Assembly: GCA_003554945.1 (NCBI GenBank) | Contig: PWHN01000083.1 | Span: 8,030 to 72,029 of the forward strand | Reading direction: 5' to 3' | Origin: a bacterium | GTDB lineage: Bacteria; T1Sed10-126 | DNA: 64,000 nucleotides | Shown here: piece after piece, positions 52,160 through 61,033 of the stretch | Position numbering within the stretch: position 1 is the first letter of the stretch | Layout: each line of letters begins with the position of its first letter | Notes under the pieces: model-generated | Databases searched by the model: none | Told to the model about the DNA's origin: nothing | What the model saw: the letters and a program-made list of their open reading frames with translations, nothing else | Position numbers and translations under genes: made by a program

Positions 52160-52358
52160 TTCTAATCCTCCTGTTTTCTAAAGTTGCTTGCTGTTAAGAC
52201 AAAAAAATATTTTCAAATTTAAACAATTTTTTCAACTCTTCTGCTATAGAAATTTTTACTATAACAGAATTTTCCTCTACTATCCAGCAAAAAGTTTTCA
52301 GAACACCAAACTTTTATAAATATCAGGATATAAACAGCCGGGAATAAAAAAATAGGGG

Positions 52359-52829
52359 TTAAATCGGCGGGGACTCCCTTAATGCAGTCAGCTCAGGTGA
52401 AGGAATCACGTCAAAACTGAAATCCTTCTGGGCAAGCAGCTCTCGCTGGTCGTCGTCTGGGGGCTGCGAAAGGAGCATACAATCTACGTCATTCTGGTCC
52501 AGGATATCAAGAACCAGGGAAAAACGCCCCCGCTGATGTTTTATCGCCGGATTGAGAATAAACTTTTCCGATACAAGCTCCCCCGAATCATCGAAAATCA
52601 TCAGCCCTAAGTAGCGGCCGTTGGCTGGGTTAGTGGCCAGTTGTTTCAGGTTAGTTTTAACGGAAAAACCCAGAATAGTAGTATTTTTGGTCTTCTTAAC
52701 CATAACGCGAGGTGAGGAGAGTTCCGGATATTCAGCCAGCTCTTCCGTCAATTCTTCCTTCAAGTTGGCTTCCGCCTCCGGGTCAAGACCACCGTCCACC
52801 ATGGCTTGAATGAAAAGCTTATCGACCAT
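52359..52829 (-). CDS. Uncharacterised protein encoded directly after fliD (156 aa)
   Basis: Not recognised with confidence. Residues 1-60 are acidic and helical; 70-150 are alpha/beta (RYLGLMIFDDSGELVSEKFI, then SLVLDILDQNDVDCMLLSQ) and faintly resemble the NifX/NifB-like fold, but without its glycine loop. It starts 11 bp after fliD in the same direction, so it is very likely in the sigma-28 transcript, at the place where fliS or fliT is usually found. It does not look like FliS. A flagellar or FliD-related role is inferred from position only. Confidence 0.55.
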   Translation of the reverse strand: MVDKLFIQAMVDGGLDPEAEANLKEELTEELAEYPELSSPRVMVKKTKNTTILGFSVKTNLKQLATNPANGRYLGLMIFDDSGELVSEKFILNPAIKHQRGRFSLVLDILDQNDVDCMLLSQPPDDDQRELLAQKDFSFDVIPSPELTALRESPPI

Positions 52830-52840
52830 TTTGACTCAGC

Positions 52841-54841
52841 TTACATCCCGTGCTGAGCAAGACTATCCTGCTGCGCATTGAGGTCGGCCATCATCGACTC
52901 CATGTGGATAAATTGACGTTCAAGCGTTTGCTGACGGCTCTCCACGTGCTGGATCTGACGTTCAATTCTATCCTGCAAATTATCGATACGTTGGTTAAAA
53001 CCGTCGTCATGTTCTGCTAAAATTCCGTCTCGGCTATCGGTCATTCCTTCCAGATAGTTGTCTAACCGGGTCATGACGCCGTCTTGCTCATCCCCCGCTG
53101 CTTCATCCGCAGTAAACAAATCCTGTACAGCGTCGGGATTGTCCTGAAACGCATCACGAAACTCAGCGGCGTTAAATTCCAGTTTTCCCCGGTCTTCATC
53201 GGAGGCGGTCATCGGATCAACCTGGGTTATACCCACGTCAGCCATCGCTTCTATGCCGCCTTCACTACCCGTTGCGTCGGCATAACGACCGGTTATCATG
53301 GTGGCCATCTGGGTGCGCAGATTGCGCGGGGTAGACTCCCCTACAAAAACCCCGGTGTCTCGCTCTTCTTCATCCGCTCCCGGTTCTTCAGGCACATCCA
53401 CCTCACTGCGCTGGTTAATAAACTCAACGACACTGTTGTATTGGTTTACAAACTCTCCAACCATTTCAACAACTTCGTCTTCATCCTGGAAGACCTCTAC
53501 CTCTACCGGGTTATCCGGGGCGTGAGCCTCAGAAGTATGTAGCTCCTGCAGATCCAACTCAAGACCATTGAACTCAATCGTGTTACCGCTGGCCGTAACA
53601 GTGTCACCATTTATGGTCGCTTCAGCGTCACTGCCCTCCTCAAACTCTCCCGCTGATTGAGGGTAGCTTTCTTCCCCTTCTTCACGTAAATGCAGCACGT
53701 TGGCAAGATTACCACTGACGTCATCAACTTCAATTTCACCGGCTCCGGGTTCATCAGCCTCAAGCGTTACCCGGTCAGTCGCTTCGTTGTAGGCGACGTT
53801 GACTCCTTCAACTTCTGTATTCATTCTACTTATTACGTCGGAAAGAGAATCCTGATCGTCCCACTCGACAGTTGTGTTGTTTATTTGTATTTCTCCCGAT
53901 TCGTCTATAGGAACGCCGGTTGCCGTTTCGGCAAGCGGTGCCCTTGAATCGAGGGATAGCAAGCTTGCGCCGTAATCAGACTGGGTGTCACTATACTCAT
54001 GAATTGTTGAATCTGAATTAAAGCCAATACGCTGAAAAAATCCATCGTTAGAATTGTCGGCTATTTCAAATGTGCGCCCCCCCTCGTGGGTACTACTGGA
54101 CTCAGCGGCGTGGAGGGTAAAGCGGTCATTATCGGAGTGATATTGCAACTGCATTGACCAGTTGTCCGGATCTTCCATCTCGGCTCGATCCTCGCCGGCG
54201 CCATCATATTCCAGCACTGCATCGTGCTCGTGACCGATTTCCGGATTGTTTACTATTTCCATCAGCTCGTCAAAAGTTTCAATACTGTCCAGATCGATGC
54301 TGACACCAACAGTACCCTCGTCGGTGTCCTGGCGCACCATTATGTCCTCTTCACCTTCCCCGGTTGTTTCAACCTCATAGCGCAGCTCATCAAGGTAATC
54401 AGTTGCCGTATTTAACGAACCATCACCGCCAACCAGGAAGTCACTACGCGTGGTTGTCCCATCGTCAGCGGAATACATTTTCTTATCTTGAAGAAAGCTC
54501 CCGCTCTGGACCGAGGCTGTCTCCGCCAGCTCTTCCACAAACACTTCGTGCGTACCGGGGGTGGCTTGATCTTCGTCGACAATTGTTGCATCGAGGACAT
54601 TTTCATCAGAAACGGAGGTATCAAGCGGGTCAAAATTATCGGGGTCGGCAAGGTCGGAAACACGAGATTGAAGGCTACCAGCTCTACCTGCCAAATCACT
54701 GTATGCGCTCTGTAGCTCTTCAGTCTCTTCAATACGTTCCTCGTAACGCTCAATCGGTTTGGCCTCAAGTTCCATCAACTGGCCGATTATCTCGTCCCAG
54801 TCCATGCCCGAGGCCATTCCAGTCATTTGCACGTTACCCAT
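52841..54841 (-). CDS. fliD: Flagellar filament cap protein FliD (HAP2)
   Basis: A 666-residue protein that caps the growing flagellar filament and folds incoming flagellin. The N-terminal block MASGMDWDEIIGQLMELEA and the heptad region to about 70, the central FLGD-like/IN-motif region (EIQINNTTVEWDDQDSLSDV) and the C-terminal coiled coil (RIDNLQDRIERQIQHVESRQ) are typical. It is longer than the usual 450-500 residues and exceptionally acidic, as expected for an exported protein in a halophile. It has no cysteine. A sigma-28-like promoter stands 86 bp upstream. Confidence 0.93.
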   Translation of the reverse strand: MGNVQMTGMASGMDWDEIIGQLMELEAKPIERYEERIEETEELQSAYSDLAGRAGSLQSRVSDLADPDNFDPLDTSVSDENVLDATIVDEDQATPGTHEVFVEELAETASVQSGSFLQDKKMYSADDGTTTRSDFLVGGDGSLNTATDYLDELRYEVETTGEGEEDIMVRQDTDEGTVGVSIDLDSIETFDELMEIVNNPEIGHEHDAVLEYDGAGEDRAEMEDPDNWSMQLQYHSDNDRFTLHAAESSSTHEGGRTFEIADNSNDGFFQRIGFNSDSTIHEYSDTQSDYGASLLSLDSRAPLAETATGVPIDESGEIQINNTTVEWDDQDSLSDVISRMNTEVEGVNVAYNEATDRVTLEADEPGAGEIEVDDVSGNLANVLHLREEGEESYPQSAGEFEEGSDAEATINGDTVTASGNTIEFNGLELDLQELHTSEAHAPDNPVEVEVFQDEDEVVEMVGEFVNQYNSVVEFINQRSEVDVPEEPGADEEERDTGVFVGESTPRNLRTQMATMITGRYADATGSEGGIEAMADVGITQVDPMTASDEDRGKLEFNAAEFRDAFQDNPDAVQDLFTADEAAGDEQDGVMTRLDNYLEGMTDSRDGILAEHDDGFNQRIDNLQDRIERQIQHVESRQQTLERQFIHMESMMADLNAQQDSLAQHGM

Positions 54842-54926
54842 ACATAAAACCTCCCTGTGAGATTATCACATTGCACCAGGTTAAATTTTCCTTCCTCCAG
54901 TGAAGGACCTGGAGTTTCATTGTAGT

Positions 54927-54953
54927 TAATCGACAGCTTTTAAAAAAACTTAA
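54927..54953 (-). promoter_or_regulatory. Sigma-28-like promoter of fliD
   Basis: On the minus strand TTAAGTTT (54953-54946), exactly 11 nt, GTCGATTA (54934-54927), against the consensus TAAAGTTT-N11-GCCGATAA (7 of 8 and 6 of 8). It gives a leader of about 80 nt. The gene behind it, a late flagellar gene, makes the call credible. Confidence 0.65.
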
Positions 54954-55016
54954 GTCCTTTTTTATAACACCTATACATAACATAAGGGGTCAGGGAGTAA
55001 ATTTCAAGTAATAATC

Positions 55017-56291
55017 TCAGGTGCGGAGGATTAACTCTTCTCGACCCGGGCCAACAGAGACATAGCTAACCCGGACGTCAAGCTGATTTTCAATAAAATT
55101 AACGTAATCGCGCGCCTCCACCGGTAACTGGCTGAAGTTGCGGCAGTCACGTATTTCTTCCGACCAGCCGTCAAAACTTTCCGTAATGGGAGTAACCTCC
55201 GCCAATTTTTCGCTGCTGGCAGGAAACTCAGTCAGACGCTCACCAGCGAAGCGATACCCGGTAACCACTTCAAGCTCGTCAAGCCCGGAGAGCACATCTA
55301 ACTTGATAAGGGCAAGGTCAGTAAATCCATTGACGGCACAGGCGTAATTCATTTGCATAAGATCAAGCCATCCACAGCGGCGAGGACGACCGGTTGTGGC
55401 TCCAAACTCTCCTCCCTTTTCGCGTAGATATTCGTCCTGGGCCTCCTCAAGTTCGGATGGAAACGGACCGGCACCGACACGGGTTGTATAAGCTTTGGTT
55501 ACGCCGACAACCCTGTTTACACGGTGGCCGGGAAATCCACTACCGGTTACGACGCCGCCAATTGTGGGATTAGATGAGGTTACGTAGGGATATGTCCCGA
55601 AATCTATATCAAGCATGGTGCCCTGGGCCCCTTCAAACAGAATCTTTTTATTCTGCTGGCGGACACGGCGTAAAAACTCTGGGCAATTTACAACCTGATC
55701 CTCTAATTTTTCATAATACCGGCAATATTCACCGGCAAGCTGCTGGACTGAGCTGCCCTGCCAGCGTCCGTAGTTAGCTTCATATTTGCCAATACTGGCG
55801 CGGCAGAAGTCAAGAACTTTCTCCCGTTCAGCAAGGTCACAAATACGCAGACCACGACGCTGAATTTTATCGACGTAGGCCGGACCTATACCTTTCTGGG
55901 TTGTGCCTATCTTTGAGGAGCCTCTACTTTTTTCTTTTTGAGCGTCGGTCTCACAATGAAAAGGAAAAAGGACATGTGCGCGCGAAGCAACACGAAGACG
56001 CTCATAAACCGGTATTCCCATACTATCCAGCTCTTCAATTTCCTCAAACAGCTCACGCAAATTAACCACGACTCCCGGGCCAACCACAGAAACTGTTTCG
56101 CGCTGTAAAATACCTGAGGGTATAAGATGCAAAACATACTTTTCATCGTCAACCACTACTGTATGACCGGCGTTGCTTCCCCCCTGAAAACGGACAACAA
56201 CATCAGCCGAGGCCGCCAGTTTGTCTACAATTTTACCTTTGCCTTCGTCGCCCCACTGGGCTCCAATTACAGCTTCAACTTCATCAATCAT
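55017..56291 (-). CDS. purA: Adenylosuccinate synthase
   Basis: A 424-residue GTP-dependent ligase joining aspartate to IMP, the first step from IMP to AMP. The N-terminal P-loop-like GAQWGDEGKGKIVD, GGSNAGHTVV, FEGAQGTMLDIDFGTYPYVT and TTGRPRRCGWLD are all present. Normal length with no gaps. It is downstream of the HisZ-like gene and overlaps it by eight nucleotides, so the two are translationally coupled. Confidence 0.97.
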   Translation of the reverse strand: MIDEVEAVIGAQWGDEGKGKIVDKLAASADVVVRFQGGSNAGHTVVVDDEKYVLHLIPSGILQRETVSVVGPGVVVNLRELFEEIEELDSMGIPVYERLRVASRAHVLFPFHCETDAQKEKSRGSSKIGTTQKGIGPAYVDKIQRRGLRICDLAEREKVLDFCRASIGKYEANYGRWQGSSVQQLAGEYCRYYEKLEDQVVNCPEFLRRVRQQNKKILFEGAQGTMLDIDFGTYPYVTSSNPTIGGVVTGSGFPGHRVNRVVGVTKAYTTRVGAGPFPSELEEAQDEYLREKGGEFGATTGRPRRCGWLDLMQMNYACAVNGFTDLALIKLDVLSGLDELEVVTGYRFAGERLTEFPASSEKLAEVTPITESFDGWSEEIRDCRNFSQLPVEARDYVNFIENQLDVRVSYVSVGPGREELILRT

Positions 56292-57273
56292 CGTCTTTTA
56301 ATATCCTTTCCACCTCAAGAGCCAGACCGGTGGCGGGCATAACAACACCGTAAGAGCTGTATAGTTCGTCATAACGGCCACCACCTACAACAGGTTTCCC
56401 GGTGCCCGGCACCAGCGCTTCGAAAACAAGACCGGTATAGTAGTCAAGGTCACGAACCACGCCAAGATCAACGCTTATCGCTTCAGACAGGCCGGCCTGC
56501 GCCAACTCATGGTAGATTTTTTCAAGATAAAGTAGCGCTTGGTCAGTTTTTTTAGATTGGTTTTGTATTTTATTCGCCTCATCAAAAACTTCTTCGCCGC
56601 CATATAACAGGGGGAGCGAAACCAGTGCCTCTTTCCTATCGTCATCAAGGTCTGAGGAGGCGATCGCCTCAGCAAGTTCAGTCTGATTTTTCCTATGAAT
56701 ACACTTGCGAATTTTTCGTTCTAATCTCGGTTCCAGGTCCAACTCAGATATTAAGCCCTGGTAGACACCAACGTGACCAAGGTCGACGATATATTTTTCC
56801 AGCCCACAGCACTCCAGCATTTCAAACATAAAAATTAACAGATCCCGATCAGCTTCAAAACCATCCCTGCCTAGGATCTCGGCGCCAAATTGCTGAAATT
56901 CACGGGCTTCCCCGCGGCGGAGATCAAAATCACGAAAACTCCGACAACAATAACAGTAACGTCCCGGGAGATTTTCTTTCTTCAGCCGGCCGGAAAGTAT
57001 TTTGGCGACCTGAGCAGTTGCATCCGGACGCAAAGCCAGACGTTCTCCCTTGCCATCAGAAAATTGATAGGTGCGAGCGGCCAGAAAATCGCTAACCCCG
57101 CGGGTGATAGAATCGTAGTAATCAATGGTAGGCAGGTCCAGCTCGGAAAAATCGGCGCGGTGAGCCAGATCAAATAGCCGGTTTATAAGTTTTCGTTTTT
57201 GTCTGCTTTTCTCGGGAAGATACGCTTTAACCCCCGCCGGCAGCAGTGTTAATTCGCGTTCAACGTTTTCCAT
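56284..57273 (-). CDS. hisZ: ATP phosphoribosyltransferase regulatory subunit (HisZ-like)
   Basis: A 329-residue class II histidyl-tRNA synthetase-like protein. LALRPDATAQVAKIL and the arginine block RYCYCCRSFRDFDLRRGEAR correspond to motif 2; GGGRYDELYSSYG to the motif 3 region. It lacks the C-terminal anticodon-binding domain of HisS, which points to HisZ, the partner of short-form HisG. hisG is not next to it here; purA is. Pairing of hisZ with purA is seen in other genomes as I recall, where the link is purine-histidine metabolism. Confidence 0.85.
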   Translation of the reverse strand: MENVERELTLLPAGVKAYLPEKSRQKRKLINRLFDLAHRADFSELDLPTIDYYDSITRGVSDFLAARTYQFSDGKGERLALRPDATAQVAKILSGRLKKENLPGRYCYCCRSFRDFDLRRGEAREFQQFGAEILGRDGFEADRDLLIFMFEMLECCGLEKYIVDLGHVGVYQGLISELDLEPRLERKIRKCIHRKNQTELAEAIASSDLDDDRKEALVSLPLLYGGEEVFDEANKIQNQSKKTDQALLYLEKIYHELAQAGLSEAISVDLGVVRDLDYYTGLVFEALVPGTGKPVVGGGRYDELYSSYGVVMPATGLALEVERILKDDD

Positions 57274-57305
57274 GCAGTTTCTCCCTTACGCCCAGCGGTT
57301 TTGAT

Positions 57306-58565
57306 TCAAGCGCTCTCTTTTTCTTCGCGTTCGCCCGGATAAACCCGAATGGGCTTCTCGTCGCCGCGGATGGCTTCGGCCGTGACAACACATTCCTCGA
57401 TTTCATCGTCATCGGGCACATCATACATTATATCGAGCATGGCTCGCTCAATTATGGAGCGTAGTGCCCGCGCTCCTGTGTCCCGTTCTATTGCTTCGCT
57501 TGCCACTTCACGCAGGGCATCCGGGGTGAACTTAAGATTAACGTCCTCAATCTCGAATAAAGACCTGTACTGGTCAACAAGTGAATTACGGGGTTCTTGC
57601 AGAATACGGACCAGATCATCTTCGTCCAGTTTATTCAAGGTCGTGGTAACCGGAATCCGACCGGCCAGTTCAGGGATAAATCCATATTCCAGCAGATCCT
57701 CGGGTTCGACCTCTTTCAAAATCTCCATCCTTTCCTTTTCGCTTAAGGAAGAGACCTCAGAACCAAATCCAACTACATTTTCGTTCATGCGTCGTTCAAT
57801 TACTTCTTCCAGCCCAACAAAAGCGCCTCCACAAATAAAAAGAATATTATTCGTATCTATCTGGATGTATTCCTGGTGGGGGTGTTTGCGGCCACTCTGG
57901 GGCGGCACATCAGCAACTGTGCCCTCAATAATTTTGAGCAGAGCTTGCTGCACACCCTCTCCGCTAACATCGCGAGTGATGGAAGGGTTGTCCGCCTTGC
58001 GAGCAATTTTGTCGATTTCGTCTATATAAATTATTCCCTTTTCTGCCTCATTAAAGTCAAAGTCAGCCGCCTGGATCAGACGCAAGAGAATGTTCTCCAC
58101 GTCCTCGCCAACATAACCGGCTTCGGTAAGTGCCGTGCTGTCGACAATCGCAAAAGGAACCTCAAGAATGTTAGCCAGCGTCCGCGCTATCAGAGTTTTT
58201 CCACAGCCGGTCGGACCAATCAGAAGAATGTTACTCTTTTCAATTTCGGTGTTGTTTGTTGACTTCAGTGGCGAAAATATGCGTTTGTAATGGTTGTAAA
58301 CTGCAACTGAGATTACTTTTTTGGCACGCTCCTGGCCGACAACATACTCGTTCAAATGTTCAAAAATTTCAGCCGGCGTCGGAAGCGAAAATTCCTCGTC
58401 GTCAGCTTCGTCGGGAAGATCTTCTGAAACTATCTCGTTACAGACCTCAATACACTCGTCACAGATATAAACACTGGGTCCGGCGACAAGCCGTTTTACC
58501 TCTTCCTGTTTTTTTCCACAGAATGAACATTGCAAATCTTTTTCTTCATCACCATAACGAAACAT
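57306..58565 (-). CDS. clpX: ATP-dependent Clp protease ATPase subunit ClpX
   Basis: A 419-residue AAA+ unfoldase. An N-terminal zinc finger (Cys13, Cys16, Cys35, Cys38), Walker [16 protein letters not shown] near 118, Walker [14 protein letters not shown], the ClpP-binding loop region and sensor 2 [10 protein letters not shown] near the end. It forms a hexamer on ClpP and recognises ssrA-tagged and other substrates. Gene order tig-clpP-clpX is the standard bacterial one; 81 bp separate it from clpP. Confidence 0.97.
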   Translation of the reverse strand: MFRYGDEEKDLQCSFCGKKQEEVKRLVAGPSVYICDECIEVCNEIVSEDLPDEADDEEFSLPTPAEIFEHLNEYVVGQERAKKVISVAVYNHYKRIFSPLKSTNNTEIEKSNILLIGPTGCGKTLIARTLANILEVPFAIVDSTALTEAGYVGEDVENILLRLIQAADFDFNEAEKGIIYIDEIDKIARKADNPSITRDVSGEGVQQALLKIIEGTVADVPPQSGRKHPHQEYIQIDTNNILFICGGAFVGLEEVIERRMNENVVGFGSEVSSLSEKERMEILKEVEPEDLLEYGFIPELAGRIPVTTTLNKLDEDDLVRILQEPRNSLVDQYRSLFEIEDVNLKFTPDALREVASEAIERDTGARALRSIIERAMLDIMYDVPDDDEIEECVVTAEAIRGDEKPIRVYPGEREEKESA

Positions 58566-58646
58566 TACATACCGCCTCTACTTGTTAGAATTAAGATAAT
58601 TCTCCATTAAACAGTCACCACAGTTACAACCGAGGAAAAGTTAATT

Positions 58647-59261
58647 TTATTCCTCGTCCTCGCGAAGCTTCTCCTCTACTTCGGAGCGGGACTCGAGAAC
58701 CTCGTCCACAAGCCCATATTCCAGGGCCTCTTCAGCACTCATAAAGTTGTCCCGATCGATGTCCTTACGGATTGTCTCCTCATCGTTACCCGTGTGTCGG
58801 GCCAAAATGTCAATAATCTGTTCTTTTATTCGCAGTAACTCTTTTGTTCTAATCTCAACATCAGTGGCTTGCCCCTCTGCGCCTCCGAGCGGCTGGTGAA
58901 CCATAAAACGTGAGTTGGGCAGAGCATAACGATGCTCTGCGTCACCAGCTGCAACCAGCATAGCTCCCATGCTGGCAGCCTGGCCGACACATATAGTGTT
59001 AACCGTCGGCTTTACGTATTGTATGGTATCGTAAATAGCCAAACCGGAAGTTACCTCACCGCCGGGACTGTTAACGTATACGTATATATCTCGTTCAGGG
59101 TTGTCCGCTTCCAGAAAAAGAAGCTGTGCAACAACAGCATTAGCTTTTTCGGATTCTATCGGTCCACTCACAAAAACAATCCTGTCCTTGAGTAAGCGAC
59201 TGTAAATATCATAAGACCGCTCACCCTGGGGAGTCTGTTCAACTACAAATGGTATTGTCAT
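58647..59261 (-). CDS. clpP: ATP-dependent Clp protease proteolytic subunit ClpP
   Basis: A 204-residue serine protease. The catalytic Ser is in [14 protein letters not shown], the His in MVHQPLGG and the Asp in [22 protein letters not shown] 59261 is preferred: GGAGGAG (the end of tig) lies about 11-13 nt before it, while GTG 59273 would overlap that site. The tig stop codon lies just upstream, so translation may be coupled. Full length and typical. Confidence 0.97.
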   Translation of the reverse strand: MTIPFVVEQTPQGERSYDIYSRLLKDRIVFVSGPIESEKANAVVAQLLFLEADNPERDIYVYVNSPGGEVTSGLAIYDTIQYVKPTVNTICVGQAASMGAMLVAAGDAEHRYALPNSRFMVHQPLGGAEGQATDVEIRTKELLRIKEQIIDILARHTGNDEETIRKDIDRDNFMSAEEALEYGLVDEVLESRSEVEEKLREDEE

Positions 59262-59269
59262 CTCTGAAA

Positions 59270-60640
59270 TCACTCCTCCTCGTCCGGAGTCGCGTCGGAC
59301 TCTTCAGACTCTGGTTCTTCTATCTTAACTTCGGCTTTCTCTATCAAGTAATCAAGTACCTTTTCGTCTCTTTGCTGGTGGCGCAAATTACTGACCAGCT
59401 CTTCGCCACCATATTGCTCCAGAAATTCATCTCGATCCATCTGAATATTCATATCATTGAGCCAGTCGTTCAGGTATTCCTGAAATTCCTCGTCTGATAT
59501 TTCTATTTCCTCTTTTTTCGCAATTGCCTGAAAGCTAAGTGTTAGCTTAATCCGCCGTCGAGCCTCCGGTTCAAGCTGGTCCAGCATTTCATCCTTACTC
59601 ATATCCTCACGTTCAAGATAATCGTCGAGCGTTTGCCCTTGAGAACTGAGCTGATTTTCAAACTGATTGAGCATATGCTCTTTCTCGTTTTGCAGCATGC
59701 CCTCGGGAATTTCCAGACTGACATTTTCTAACAGATGGTCATATACCTGGTTGGCCAGCGTCTGACGACGATTGTCTTCGGCCATATTTTCCAATCGCTC
59801 GCGCACGTTGCTTTTTAGGTCCTCGACACTTTCTGCTCCCATTTGCTCTAAAAAGTCCTCGTCGGCAAGCTCGGGTGAATCCTGCTCCTGGATTTCTTTT
59901 ACATTAACCTCGAACCAGACGTCCTCACCGGCCAGATTGTCGTCAAGAAAATCTTCCGGAAATTTCACCCGCACACGGCAGGTCTCGCCTACGTTTGCAC
60001 CAATCACACCCTCGGATATGTCGTTCATTAGCTCGTTTGACTCCGACCCAATCTCAAGGATCGTATCCTCCTCCGCGGAACCGGGAACAGGCTGATTTGA
60101 GTCATCAAACCCCTGGAGATCAACTTTTACAAAATCTCCTTCCTTAACAGGCCGGGTAATAGGAATCGGTTTAAGTTGTGAAGCCTGGTCTTTTAACGCA
60201 TCCAGTTTTTCTTCAACATCTTCGTCAGTCACCGTCCAATCGCGGTCTTCCAGCTCAAGCCCTGTGTAGTCTGACTCTTCAAGCTCAAGCTCCGGCTGTA
60301 ACTCAACCTCTGCTTTCAGATAAAAACCTTCGTCAAAATTGAAGTCCAGTATTTGTGGATCAGCAACAGGCCGTAATTCCTCGCGACGATAAACTTCACG
60401 ACATGCGTGCGGAACCAGCCGCTGGGCCATATTATGCTGGAGCTGAGGCTTGTATTTGTTTTCAATCATACCAGGTGGAACGCTTCCCTTGCGAAACCCC
60501 GGTTCTTCCACTTTAGACTGTAGCTCATTGATCGCCGCCTGTTTCGCCTCTTCAACCGTTTCCGGTGGAACAGTTACTTCAAACTCTATTCTTGAACTAC
60601 CCGTTTCTTCTACGTTTATTTGCCAATCTTCTTCTGCCAA
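59270..60640 (-). CDS. tig: Trigger factor
   Basis: A 456-residue ribosome-bound peptidyl-prolyl isomerase and chaperone. The N-terminal ribosome-binding signature is [13 protein letters not shown] near residue 50; the FKBP-like domain spans about 150-245 ([18 protein letters not shown]), and the C-terminal arm region is helical and ends in acidic residues. The start is TTG 60640 (LAEEDWQI) with GGAGGAGATAAAG upstream; the longer frame runs into octamer repeats and tRNA-Leu. The protein is strongly acidic. Confidence 0.95.
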   Translation of the reverse strand: MAEEDWQINVEETGSSRIEFEVTVPPETVEEAKQAAINELQSKVEEPGFRKGSVPPGMIENKYKPQLQHNMAQRLVPHACREVYRREELRPVADPQILDFNFDEGFYLKAEVELQPELELEESDYTGLELEDRDWTVTDEDVEEKLDALKDQASQLKPIPITRPVKEGDFVKVDLQGFDDSNQPVPGSAEEDTILEIGSESNELMNDISEGVIGANVGETCRVRVKFPEDFLDDNLAGEDVWFEVNVKEIQEQDSPELADEDFLEQMGAESVEDLKSNVRERLENMAEDNRRQTLANQVYDHLLENVSLEIPEGMLQNEKEHMLNQFENQLSSQGQTLDDYLEREDMSKDEMLDQLEPEARRRIKLTLSFQAIAKKEEIEISDEEFQEYLNDWLNDMNIQMDRDEFLEQYGGEELVSNLRHQQRDEKVLDYLIEKAEVKIEEPESEESDATPDEEE

Positions 60641-60684
60641 CTTTATCTCCTCCGTATATAGATGTTGCGGGTTACGAGTTGCGT

Positions 60685-60882
60685 CCACTTTCCCACTTTC
60701 ACACTTTCCCACTTTCACACTTTCCCACTTTCAATGCGAGGGGCGGGAGTCGAACCCGCACGCCGTAAAGGCACAGGATCCTAAATCCTGCGCGTCTGCC
60801 AGTTCCGCCACCCTCGCGGTTATTGAGTGTGAAAGTTAAAAAGTTTGAAAGTTAAACAGTTTGAAAGTTAAAAAGTTTGACA
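60685..60882. repeat. Octamer repeats bracketing tRNA-Leu
   Basis: 60685-60733 consists of CCCACTTTCACACTTT units (8/16-nt period). 60825-60882 consists of AAAGTTAAAAAGTTTG units, the approximate reverse complement. Together they form a loose inverted repeat around the tRNA gene. Same family as at 24428 and 29727. Confidence 0.75.
60735..60817 (-). tRNA. tRNA-Leu (TAG)
   Basis: An 83-nt class II tRNA on the minus strand: acceptor GCGAGGG/CCCTCGC with discriminator A, anticodon stem CAGGA/TCCTG with loop TTTAGGA (anticodon TAG, reads CUA/CUN), variable arm TGCCTTTACGGCG, T arm GCGGGTTCGACTCCCGC. CCA is not encoded. Confidence 0.95.
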
Positions 60883-61033
60883 AATTACAGAGTTCACCTG
60901 ATTTTACCCGTATAAGGATATAGGTTTTTCTCAAAATATCAACTTCATTCTCTCAATATTTACAAACCTTCGCGCCACAATAGGGGGGATTGCTATCTAT
61001 TCATTACCAGAGCAAAACCTCTTAGCTTTTTAA

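Noticed and set aside
60641-60718. N-terminal extension of trigger factor
   Set aside because: It is translated octamer repeat; the TTG at 60640 has a near-perfect ribosome binding site.
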